Source: Candidatus Cloacimonadota bacterium
GTDB lineage: Bacteria; Cloacimonadota; Cloacimonadia; JGIOTU-2
Reading direction: 5' to 3'
DNA: 9,587 bases
Assembly (NCBI GenBank): GCA_011043895.1
Contig: DRBZ01000048.1
Coordinates: 1 to 9,587 of the forward strand
The position numbers and the translations under genes were made by a program. Numbering within the stretch: position 1 is the stretch's first letter; every line of letters begins with the position of its first letter. Of the stretch, positions 1 to 4,993 are shown piece after piece. The notes below the pieces were generated by a model that was given only the letters and a program-made list of their open reading frames with translations, did no database searches and had not been told where the DNA came from.

Positions 1-91
1 GGACTATGAAAATTAGAAACTGGGGATTGATCTATTCCCAACTTGATATCTTGTTTGAAGATAGGATAAAACAAATTGACTAAAATTAAGA

Positions 92-166
92 TTACACAAA
101 AATATGGATACTCTCGTTTTCAACAACATCATTATAAATACTATTAATTGTGATCATACTATTCAT
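92..166 (-). CDS. possible 24-residue small ORF 3
   Basis: This is the third frame of a minus-strand series. Its ATG (164-166) overlaps the end of the upstream short frame, whose TAG is at 159-161, giving the ATGAATAG junction typical of translational coupling. A GAGGAG Shine-Dalgarno-like sequence precedes the ATG by about 10 nt. The product would be MNSMITINSIYNDVVENESI plus four more residues, with no recognisable domain. It is too short to call with confidence and may simply be the tail of a frameshifted gene. Confidence 0.15.
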   Translation of the reverse strand: MNSMITINSIYNDVVENESIHIFV

Positions 167-311
167 TTTCTAACATCTCCTCTAAACTATTACAACTGGG
201 CATAATATCAATATCCCCGCCAATTTGTCGTGAACACCTTCTGATTTGATGGTTGTATCCGACAATTGTCGTGGATATCATATTTAGATTACTTTTCATT
301 TCTTTCATCAT
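159..311 (-). CDS. possible 50-residue small ORF 2
   Basis: This minus-strand frame opens with ATGATG at 306-311, inside the end of the upstream short frame, and runs 50 codons to TAG. Alternative in-frame starts are the ATG at 297-299 and the ATG at 279-281. The product has two Cys residues and an acidic tail (SCNSLEEMLENE). I recognise no family. Two imperfect copies of a CACGACA(A)ATTG sequence lie within it, which argues either against coding or for a regulatory role of the DNA itself. It could be a real small protein translated with its neighbours, or one piece of a gene broken by frameshifts. Confidence 0.25.
   Translation of the reverse strand: MMKEMKSNLNMISTTIVGYNHQIRRCSRQIGGDIDIMPSCNSLEEMLENE
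213..275. repeat. imperfect direct repeat with a 12-bp palindrome
   Basis: The segments 213-234 (CAATTTGTCGTG core at 221-232) and 257-275 (CAATTGTCGTG core at 263-273) align over about 20 nt, with three single-base gaps and two mismatches, 42 nt apart. The second contains the perfect palindrome CGACAATTGTCG (260-271). Both lie within short ORF 2. They could be paired protein-binding sites, or a chance duplication in AT-rich DNA. Confidence 0.35.
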
Positions 312-408
312 TTTCTAAATTTAGATTATCCAACGGGCTAATAATTCGATTTTTTGTCACATGAGTATAGAATTCTGTTTTTACTGATCCTGAACTTAGT
401 AGCATCAC
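289..408 (-). CDS. possible 39-residue small ORF 1, first gene after a good promoter
   Basis: The frame starts at GTG (406-408), or at the ATG directly after it (403-405), and ends at TAA (289-291). Two signals support it: an AGAGG ribosome-binding sequence (417-421) 8 nt ahead of the GTG, and a TTGAAA-17-TATACT promoter (450-478) that would start transcription near 443 and leave a leader of about 35 nt. The product begins MMLLSSGSVKTEFYTHVTKN and ends in a charged, Asn/Glu-rich tail. It has no membrane segment and no family I know. The frame stays open upstream of the GTG for a further 17 codons but has no conventional start there. It could be a small regulatory or precursor peptide, or the start of a decayed gene. 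Confidence 0.35.
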   Translation of the reverse strand: MMLLSSGSVKTEFYTHVTKNRIISPLDNLNLENDERNEK

Positions 409-449
409 TTTATCAACCTCTATAAATCCTTTATATTGATTCTCAATAA

Positions 450-478
450 AGTATAAAAATTAATAAAAATTATTTCAA
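450..478 (-). promoter_or_regulatory. sigma70-like promoter for the minus-strand small ORFs
   Basis: Read on the minus strand, TTGAAA (473-478) is followed by exactly 17 nt and then TATACT (450-455). Each hexamer matches consensus in five of six positions. Initiation would fall near 443, and an AGAGG ribosome-binding site and GTG follow at the expected distances. AT-rich DNA produces chance promoters, so the linked order of promoter, leader, ribosome-binding site and start matters more than the boxes alone. Confidence 0.5.
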
Positions 479-532
479 CGTACTCGTTAACTATTTTTTC
501 ATTAACATACTGTCAATAAATTTATAAAAAGC

Positions 533-561
533 TTGCAAGCAAAAAAAGATTTTTACATAAA
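533..561 (+). promoter_or_regulatory. weak candidate promoter for the TSUP gene cluster
   Basis: TTGCAA (533-538), a 17-nt spacer and CATAAA (556-561) match the sigma70 hexamers in four of six positions each. Initiation would be near 568, leaving a long leader of about 140 nt that runs through the repeat at 596-651. The surrounding DNA is so AT-rich that a chance match is quite possible. Confidence 0.2.
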
Positions 562-595
562 ATCGATAAAATTTTTAAAAATTATTGAAGTTGTA

Positions 596-651
596 TTCAC
601 ACTGTGTTCTCTGTGTCCTCTGCTTGTCGTGTCGTAGTGTAGCGAAGGCGG
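596..651 (-). repeat. degenerate short-period intergenic repeat (left copy)
   Basis: Three 9-nt units lie at 596-604, 605-613 and 614-622; the last two (TGTTCTCTG, TGTCCTCTG) differ at one base. On the minus strand the array reads as CAGAGGACA/CAGAGAACA-type units. It continues into a non-periodic tail whose core TAGTGTAGCGAAG (635-647) matches, in inverted orientation and with one mismatch, the sequence at 2962-2974. Both halves seem to belong to one repeat family. The array lies upstream of the TSUP start and codes for nothing convincing. Confidence 0.65.
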
Positions 652-708
652 ATGTTCTCTTCTTACTAGGGCGTATTGAAAAGAAGCTGAGTGGTGAGTT
701 AATAAATT

Positions 709-1458
709 ATGCTATTATACATAATCCTTTTTCTTGCCGGTGTCGCAGCCGGTTTTATGAACACCCTTGCAGGTGGGGGATCGACCCTTACATTGCCTGT
801 CCTGATACTGCTGGGGCTTCCGTCAACCATCGCAAATGCCACGAATCGAGTGGCTATACTTTTTCAAAACATTATGGGCACTACTCGTTTCCATAAGTAT
901 AGAGAACTTGAGATAAAACCTGTCATTCATATCACAGTTGCTGCTATCATTGGAGCAATTGTTGGATCATTCATCGCAGTTGAGATACGTCCAAAGGTCT
1001 TCGATAAGGTGCTCGGTGTAGTACTTATCTTTGTGCTGATCATGATTTTTCGTCCTAAAAAGGAAACTCAAGCAGAACATAAGAATATCCCGGCATGGCT
1101 TGAGATTATTATATTCTTGGGAGTTGGGTTTTATGGTGGATTTGTTCAGATAGGTGTGGGATTGCTTTTTCTAGCAACATTAAATCTGGTCAAGGACTTC
1201 AACCTGGTACGCGCAAATGCAGTTAAAGTATTCATCGTTATGTGCTACACCTTCTTTGCCGTGCTGGTTTTTGCATTCTCCGGGAAGATCATCTGGCATT
1301 ACGGACTGTTATTGGCGGCAGGAAATATGCTCGGGGCGTTCATCGGCGTACATGTTGCGGTCAAAAAAGGAGCTGGCATTGTGAAGATCGTCATTACCAT
1401 TGCAGTGCTGATCGCTTGTATGAAGTTATTTGGTGTGTTTTCATTACTTAGACTATAA
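709..1458 (+). CDS. TSUP-family (TauE/SafE) membrane transporter
   Basis: An integral inner-membrane protein of 249 residues, the usual length for the TauE/SafE (TSUP, DUF81) family. Members export or import sulfite, sulfoacetate or other small sulfur and organic anions; the substrate cannot be read from this sequence. The internal twofold repeat of the family is visible: GVAAGFMNTLAGGGSTLTLP (11-30) with NATNR (43-47) in the first half, and GFYGGFVQIGVGLL (140-153) with RANAVK (168-173) in the second. Hydrophobic stretches at about 1-20, 29-40, 73-92, 98-114, 131-160, 171-190, 196-216 and 223-247 suggest seven or eight membrane segments. The ATG at 709 follows GGTGAG by 10 nt. It is the first gene of a plus-strand cluster, 13 nt ahead of the next, and its long leader contains a repeat. 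Confidence 0.88.
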   Translation: MLLYIILFLAGVAAGFMNTLAGGGSTLTLPVLILLGLPSTIANATNRVAILFQNIMGTTRFHKYRELEIKPVIHITVAAIIGAIVGSFIAVEIRPKVFDKVLGVVLIFVLIMIFRPKKETQAEHKNIPAWLEIIIFLGVGFYGGFVQIGVGLLFLATLNLVKDFNLVRANAVKVFIVMCYTFFAVLVFAFSGKIIWHYGLLLAAGNMLGAFIGVHVAVKKGAGIVKIVITIAVLIACMKLFGVFSLLRL

Positions 1459-1471
1459 ATAAGGAGTATCA

Positions 1472-1828
1472 ATGAAAATCAAACAGCCAGTCAGCTTTGT
1501 AATAGGAATTTTTCTCCTGCTCATGGGATTGGCTATGCTGATACTATTAGGAGTATTAGCTGGCGTATTTCCTTTGCTCGTGGGTGTATCTTTACTATTT
1601 ACTGCATTCACTCAGGGTAGAACAGTTACGGTCATTTTGGGTCATATGTTCATTGTAATCGGATGTATTCTTGTAACATGGGGTTTGTATCTCTTACCCT
1701 ATACTGGTTCATCGATCCTGTATGTATTTGTACGTCCGCTGTTCTGGGGGCTGATCTCAATATTTGGTGGTGTCTGTATGATCTATCATGGATTTTGCAG
1801 ATGTGTGAGAATGAAAGACATAGGATAA
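1472..1828 (+). CDS. small multi-pass membrane protein of unknown function
   Basis: A 118-residue, very hydrophobic protein with about four membrane segments (roughly 7-30, 31-46, 52-75, 84-107) and a short basic, Cys-containing tail (FCRCVRMKDIG). No catalytic or binding motif stands out and I do not recognise a named family. The start is well supported: AAGGAG at 1461-1466 precedes the ATG by 5 nt. It begins 13 nt after the TSUP stop and ends 27 nt before the next gene, so the three are probably co-transcribed. A partner or accessory role for the transporter is only an inference from that spacing. Confidence 0.75.
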   Translation: MKIKQPVSFVIGIFLLLMGLAMLILLGVLAGVFPLLVGVSLLFTAFTQGRTVTVILGHMFIVIGCILVTWGLYLLPYTGSSILYVFVRPLFWGLISIFGGVCMIYHGFCRCVRMKDIG

Positions 1829-1833
1829 AACTA

Positions 1834-1851
1834 AATCTCCAAAGGGAGATT
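1834..1851 (+). promoter_or_regulatory. hairpin enclosing the ribosome-binding site of the next gene
   Basis: AATCTCC (1834-1840) and GGAGATT (1845-1851) are perfectly complementary over 7 bp around a 4-nt loop (AAAG). The 3' arm carries most of the GGGAG Shine-Dalgarno sequence used by the ATG at 1856, so folding would hide it. This could lower translation unless a ribosome or ligand opens it. The stem is short and may be chance. Confidence 0.4.
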
Positions 1852-1855
1852 AACA

Positions 1856-2944
1856 ATGAATAAATACTTCACATTATTTTGTGTTGTAATGATACTGTTT
1901 ATAATTTCAAATAGTTATGGAGAGGAAACAGCTATGAAAACAAAAGTTATTCGTCAAGATGACAGGGTGATATCGGAAGGAGTCGAAGGATTCAGTTTTG
2001 AGGAATATGCAAGTTCAGTTCACGGTGCGCAGGCAAAGATACTGGAAGCACTTGGAGAAAATGTGAGTTATGAATTCCTACTTGGTTCTTCGGGATTAGC
2101 ATTTCGTATGCAGGTTTTTAAAGATGCTCTTTGTCCAAGCTCACCACACTCCTGCTGTGGTTATCTATGTTTAAAAGGCTCTAATGATGCAAGTCCATGG
2201 GAAGTTACGGTCTATCAGCCAAAATCCGGGGAAACAGAGAAGATCGCAGAGATGCGAAAAGCAGTAGTGGAAAGCATAGACAGGGGGATTCCTGTGCAAT
2301 ACGGAACCATCGAAGATGGAATAATTGTCGGCTATCAAAAAGAAGGTAATGAGTGGTTATGCTACCACCCGCTTCATCAAAATGGAAAACAAATACTGGT
2401 TGAAACACAGATGCCATGGGATGTTGAAGTGTATACAGCTCGTAAAGATAGTATGCCTTCGAGTACACAACTTGCAATTAATTCTCTCAAGCAGGCAGTT
2501 GAAATGGCTCATCAAGAGGATGCAGATGAGTACTGGTTGGGATTCAGTGCCTGGGATGAATATATCAACTATCTTGAAAAGCTGAATGAGGATAATGACC
2601 AGATCAAAGAAGATGATCTACTCGGGAATGCATGGATCTATGAATGCCTGATCGCATACCGCCTAAATGCAGCAAATTACCTCAGAGGAATCGCCCAAGG
2701 CTTTTATGAAGAGGTAGAAACGCCATTACTCAAAGCTGCTGGTCTGTATGAACAAATGGTTACTGAAAAACTCTTGGACGAAAAAGGGTGTTTCACGGAT
2801 TTCGTACCCTATCCCTGGATGCTCGATAAAAACCAAAGCTGGTCTAAGGAGATGCGAGCGGAAGAGATCCGCAGATTGAAGGAAGCCCTCCCATTAGAAA
2901 AAGAAGCGATTGCTCAGATTGAAAAAGCATTAAAAAAAATTTAA
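1856..2944 (+). CDS. predicted secreted BtrH_N/C39-peptidase-like protein
   Basis: A 362-residue protein. Residues 1-22 look like a signal peptide (basic start, hydrophobic core, SYG before EET) with no lipobox Cys, so export to the periplasm is likely. The segment ENVSYEFLLGSSGLAFRMQV (68-87), then a Cys-rich CPSSPHSCCGYLC (93-105), then RGIPVQYG (143-150) and GIIVGY (155-160), resembles the papain-like fold of butirosin-protein-H-type (BtrH_N) and C39-like proteins. The C-terminal 150 residues are helical. The usual Cys at the head of the first helix is not apparent (YASSVHGAQAKILEALG), so an active protease is doubtful. A second in-frame start, Met27 (ATG 1934), has a stronger GGAGAGG site 8 nt ahead and would give a form without the signal peptide. 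The TAA stop overlaps a repeat. The family assignment rests on recalled motif patterns. Confidence 0.6.
   Translation: MNKYFTLFCVVMILFIISNSYGEETAMKTKVIRQDDRVISEGVEGFSFEEYASSVHGAQAKILEALGENVSYEFLLGSSGLAFRMQVFKDALCPSSPHSCCGYLCLKGSNDASPWEVTVYQPKSGETEKIAEMRKAVVESIDRGIPVQYGTIEDGIIVGYQKEGNEWLCYHPLHQNGKQILVETQMPWDVEVYTARKDSMPSSTQLAINSLKQAVEMAHQEDADEYWLGFSAWDEYINYLEKLNEDNDQIKEDDLLGNAWIYECLIAYRLNAANYLRGIAQGFYEEVETPLLKAAGLYEQMVTEKLLDEKGCFTDFVPYPWMLDKNQSWSKEMRAEEIRRLKEALPLEKEAIAQIEKALKKI
1919..1936 (+). promoter_or_regulatory. internal ribosome-binding site and alternative start (Met27)
   Basis: GGAGAGG (1919-1925) lies 8 nt before an in-frame ATG (1934-1936). It is a better Shine-Dalgarno match and less structured than the site at the upstream start. 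Use of this start would remove the whole predicted signal peptide and leave a 336-residue cytoplasmic protein. Confidence 0.35.
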
Positions 2945-2999
2945 CCACAAAAAGTACCCAGCTTCGTTACACTATGCCATAACAGGCGAAAAGACACTG
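2941..2999 (+). repeat. degenerate intergenic repeat with a TTAACCAC head (right copy)
   Basis: TTAACCACAAAAAG opens the element at the stop codon of the preceding gene: TAA is at 2942-2944. CTTCGTTACACTA (2962-2974) is the inverted match, with one mismatch in 13, of the core at 635-647, and flanking bases align more loosely. The same TTAACCAC head begins the array at 6055-6067 when that is read on the minus strand. The element therefore seems to be one member of a scattered family. Confidence 0.6.
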
Positions 3000-3049
3000 A
3001 AAAATAAAGAGTATTCCCCGTTTCTCATTTTCTATTTTCAATAAGTGTG

Positions 3050-3078
3050 AATCAGTATAATCAGCGTTAATCTGCGTG
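3050..3078 (+). repeat. AATC(A/T)GCGT-type tandem units, 9-10 nt period
   Basis: Three units follow each other: AATCAGTAT (3050-3058), AATCAGCGTT (3059-3068) and AATCTGCGTG (3069-3078). They share AATC and a G in the sixth position but differ elsewhere, so this is an old or inherently degenerate array. No coding sense is apparent. Confidence 0.6.
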
Positions 3079-3203
3079 CTATTTTTTAAGGAAATTCAAA
3101 TTACAGAGAATATCTGACTTTATTGTATTATATCCAGAAAAGCAGGGGGAACCGTGAAGGAAAAAATGTCATTTCCTTGAAAGAGGGAATCCAGATCTTG
3201 CTA

Positions 3204-3243
3204 TCAACCATTGCGAAGATTTCGTTCCTCAACCATTCGCAAG
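3204..3243. repeat. two TCAACCATT-headed repeats, 25-nt period
   Basis: TCAACCATTGCGAAG (3204-3218) and TCAACCATTCGCAAG (3229-3243) agree at 12 of 15 positions. The three differing bases are GCG in one and its complement CGC in the other. The spacer TATTTCGTTCC-like sequence between them adds a further partial match to the GCGAA motif. This array is of a different type from the 9-nt arrays. Confidence 0.5.
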
Positions 3244-3309
3244 GTTTTTAGTATACAAAAATCCTCATACTGCTTTTATCTTTTCTTGTCTTGAAAACGG
3301 GTCACACTT

Positions 3310-3350
3310 CACTCCCCACATCCCACTCCCTACATCCTACTCCTCTATCC
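3310..3350. repeat. 14-nt tandem repeat CACTCCC(C/T)ACATCC
   Basis: CACTCCCCACATCC (3310-3323) is followed directly by CACTCCCTACATCC (3324-3337), 13 of 14 identical, and then by a decayed third unit TACTCCTCTATCC (3338-3350). The array is strongly C/T-rich on the plus strand and ends at the base before the stop codon of the minus-strand nitroreductase gene. Confidence 0.7.
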
Positions 3351-3905
3351 TCACCACTGCTCCCAATGCACGATCTTCTCAAGCTCCTTCCTCTTCTTGC
3401 TTCCAGCAAAAGTCTTTAATGCTTTTGCATAAAGGGTATCTTTTTCTTTTGGATAGCCAAAGGGACTGAGTGCAACCACTTTTATTTTTTTTGGAATTTC
3501 AAGTATCTCCTTCACTCTTTTCTCATTAAAAGCTCCAAGCCAGCATGAGCCGATGCCCATCTCCCATGCGGCAAGCATCATCTGCTGAAAGGCGATTGCT
3601 ACATCAACAAGATAATAATACTGTCCATTCAGATGTCCGCTATTTGAGGGATTGGCACAAGCTACGATAACCACAGGCGCATCCTTGATAAAGAAATTTG
3701 ATTTGCTGAGCATGCCGGATTTAAGTGCGAGTTTATGGATTGTCTCTTTTTCTTTAACTACAACAAACTGCCAGCATTGCTTATTTTGCCAGGATGGTGC
3801 AAGCCGTCCAGCTTCAAGGATCCTTAGAAGTTTTTCTTCATCAAGCTCCTTTGTAGCGTAGCTGCGTATGCTTTTTCGTGTTTCTATTGCTTCAAATACA
3901 TTCAT
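3351..3905 (-). CDS. nitroreductase-family FMN oxidoreductase
   Basis: A 184-residue cytoplasmic flavoprotein of the nitroreductase superfamily, which uses NAD(P)H to reduce nitroaromatics, quinones or other electron acceptors; the true substrate is unknown. Family marks include an N-terminal FMN-phosphate-binding RKSIRSY (10-16), LEAGRLAPSWQNKQCWQFVV (30-49), a central GQYYYLVDVAIAFQQMMLAA (94-113), GIGSCWLGAF (117-126) and the C-terminal LSPFGYPKE (146-154). The length is typical. AGGAG (3911-3915 on the complement) stands 5 nt from the ATG, fixing the start. The gene is alone on its strand, divergent from mtnA with 74 nt between their starts. Its 3' end abuts a tandem repeat, so its transcript would run into the repeat-rich gap. 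Confidence 0.9.
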   Translation of the reverse strand: MNVFEAIETRKSIRSYATKELDEEKLLRILEAGRLAPSWQNKQCWQFVVVKEKETIHKLALKSGMLSKSNFFIKDAPVVIVACANPSNSGHLNGQYYYLVDVAIAFQQMMLAAWEMGIGSCWLGAFNEKRVKEILEIPKKIKVVALSPFGYPKEKDTLYAKALKTFAGSKKRKELEKIVHWEQW

Positions 3906-3942
3906 GGTTACTCCTGTTTTTCACAAAATCACTATGCAATCT

Positions 3943-3949
3943 TTGACAA
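3943..3949. promoter_or_regulatory. possible shared -35 element between divergent genes
   Basis: TTGACA (3943-3948) on the plus strand is a perfect -35 hexamer facing mtnA. The overlapping bases on the other strand read TTGTCA facing the nitroreductase gene. Neither direction has a convincing -10 box at 16-18 nt, and initiation toward mtnA would fall almost on its start codon. The call is therefore weak. Confidence 0.2.
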
Positions 3950-3979
3950 GTTTTTTCTGGAAATTTCTTTAAGTAGGGT

Positions 3980-4993
3980 ATGGCAGAAAATAAATTACAC
4001 AAGGATTGGTCAGCGATCTGGCGAGAAGATCATACAGTATTTATCATTGACCAGACACGGCTGCCGTTTCATTTCGAAATCGTGGAACTTCACACGTATA
4101 TTGCAACAGCAAATGCAATTCGGGATATGCTTCTGCGCGGTGCTGGAACTATCGGTGTGGCTGCGGCTTATGCAATGGCACAAGCATTTGCAGAACATTC
4201 ATGCAGGAAAGATATTGATGAAGCAAAAGCATACATCGAAGCTGCACGACCCACGGCGCAGAATTTATTTTATGCAACGAATCGAGTGTATGATGCTGCT
4301 ATTGATTCAAATGATCCGGTTTCTGTTGCGTTTCAAACCGCTGATGATATTCTCCATGAAGATGAAGCGCATTCAAGAATGATGGGTGAATTTGGCGCTG
4401 AACTTATTGAAGATGGATTTGGAATTCTGACTCATTGCAATGCAGGTAAACTCGCAATTCAAGGTTGTGGAAGCGCACTTGCACCGATCTATGTTGCATA
4501 CGAGCAAGGAAAGGACATCTTCATTTATGCAGATGAAACACGACCCCGCCTGCAGGGGGCACAATTGACTGCCTGGGAACTCAATCAGGCAGGAATTCCA
4601 CATGCGATTATTGCTGACAATGCTGCGGGCTATTATATGCAAAAGAAGAAGATCAATATTGTATTCGTTGGTGCAGATAGGATCGCCTGTAATGGAGATG
4701 TGGCAAATAAGATCGGCACCTATGAAAAAGCGGTGCTGGCGAAAGAGAACAACATTCCATTTTACGTAGTTGCTCCATGTTCAACCATAGATTTCGCATG
4801 TAAATTTGGTGAGTATATTCCTATTGAAGAACGATCCCACAATGAAGTCAAATCCATTGGTAGATCAATGGTAGCTAATCCCGAAAGCGATGCACTCAAC
4901 CCAGCATTTGATGTAACACCAGCTCGCTATATCACCGGAATTATCACCGAAAAAGGAATCGTGCTACCGGAGAACGTTCATACACTTGCATAA
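3980..4993 (+). CDS. mtnA: S-methyl-5-thioribose-1-phosphate isomerase
   Basis: A cytoplasmic sugar-phosphate isomerase of the eIF2B/MtnA family. It converts 5-methylthioribose-1-phosphate to the ribulose-1-phosphate in methylthioadenosine salvage. Its 337 residues match the family length. Conserved blocks are AIRDMLLRGAGTIGVAAAYA (46-65), ILTHCNAGKLA (149-159), ADETRPRLQGAQLTAWEL (184-201), VGADRIACNGDVANKIGTY (230-248) and FYVVAPCSTID (261-271). Cys153 and Asp233 line up, both with an offset of 7, with the catalytic Cys160 and Asp240 known for the Bacillus enzyme. RGAGTIG replaces the more usual RGAPAIG, so a close paralogue using another 5-substituted ribose-1-phosphate is possible. The ribosome-binding site is poor (AAGTAGGG close to the ATG). 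The stop overlaps the next start by one base. Confidence 0.9.
   Translation: MAENKLHKDWSAIWREDHTVFIIDQTRLPFHFEIVELHTYIATANAIRDMLLRGAGTIGVAAAYAMAQAFAEHSCRKDIDEAKAYIEAARPTAQNLFYATNRVYDAAIDSNDPVSVAFQTADDILHEDEAHSRMMGEFGAELIEDGFGILTHCNAGKLAIQGCGSALAPIYVAYEQGKDIFIYADETRPRLQGAQLTAWELNQAGIPHAIIADNAAGYYMQKKKINIVFVGADRIACNGDVANKIGTYEKAVLAKENNIPFYVVAPCSTIDFACKFGEYIPIEERSHNEVKSIGRSMVANPESDALNPAFDVTPARYITGIITEKGIVLPENVHTLA

Larger units (their letters stand above)
1..584. other. AT-rich left flank without a long gene
   Basis: No reading frame of 60 codons or more that looks real lies here. The stretch is clearly AT-rich (for example 15 G+C in bases 481-540). On the minus strand it holds a promoter-like sequence and three very short overlapping reading frames, described separately. 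It also has a perfect 10-bp palindrome, GCTTGCAAGC, at 531-540 followed by an A run. The palindrome lacks the T-tract geometry of a terminator for either neighbouring gene. The region could be the end of a small-gene cluster lying to the left, or a decayed gene. Confidence 0.5.
2945..3350. other. gene-free, repeat-dense gap
   Basis: No credible gene lies in these roughly 400 bases between the secreted-protein gene and the 3' end of the nitroreductase gene. They contain the repeat at 2941-2999, AATCTGCGT-type units (3050-3078), a small hairpin (AAGGAAA 3157-3163 with TTTCCTT 3172-3178, no T tract), a TCAACCATT repeat (3204-3243) and a 14-nt tandem repeat (3310-3350). No clear Rho-independent terminator is visible for either converging gene. 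Confidence 0.7.

Noticed and set aside
1..60. Stem TGGGGA/TTCCCA near the left edge as a terminator for the small ORFs
   Set aside because: On the minus strand one pair becomes A-C, leaving a short stem with a large loop; the following T-rich stretch is broken.
531..547. GCTTGCAAGC palindrome followed by an A run as a minus-strand terminator
   Set aside because: Read on the minus strand the T run comes before the palindrome, the loopless 10-bp palindrome cannot form a normal stem-loop, and no gene ends just upstream.
585..896. Open frame of 103 codons on the plus strand ahead of the TSUP gene
   Set aside because: It is a translation of the 596-651 repeat and then of the TSUP gene in another phase. 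Composition is Cys/Ser/His-rich and unlike a real protein, and the TSUP frame has clear family motifs.
3157..3178. Hairpin AAGGAAA/TTTCCTT as a terminator of the secreted-protein gene
   Set aside because: The stem is AT-rich with an 8-nt loop, is more than 200 nt from the stop codon, and has no T tract on either strand.
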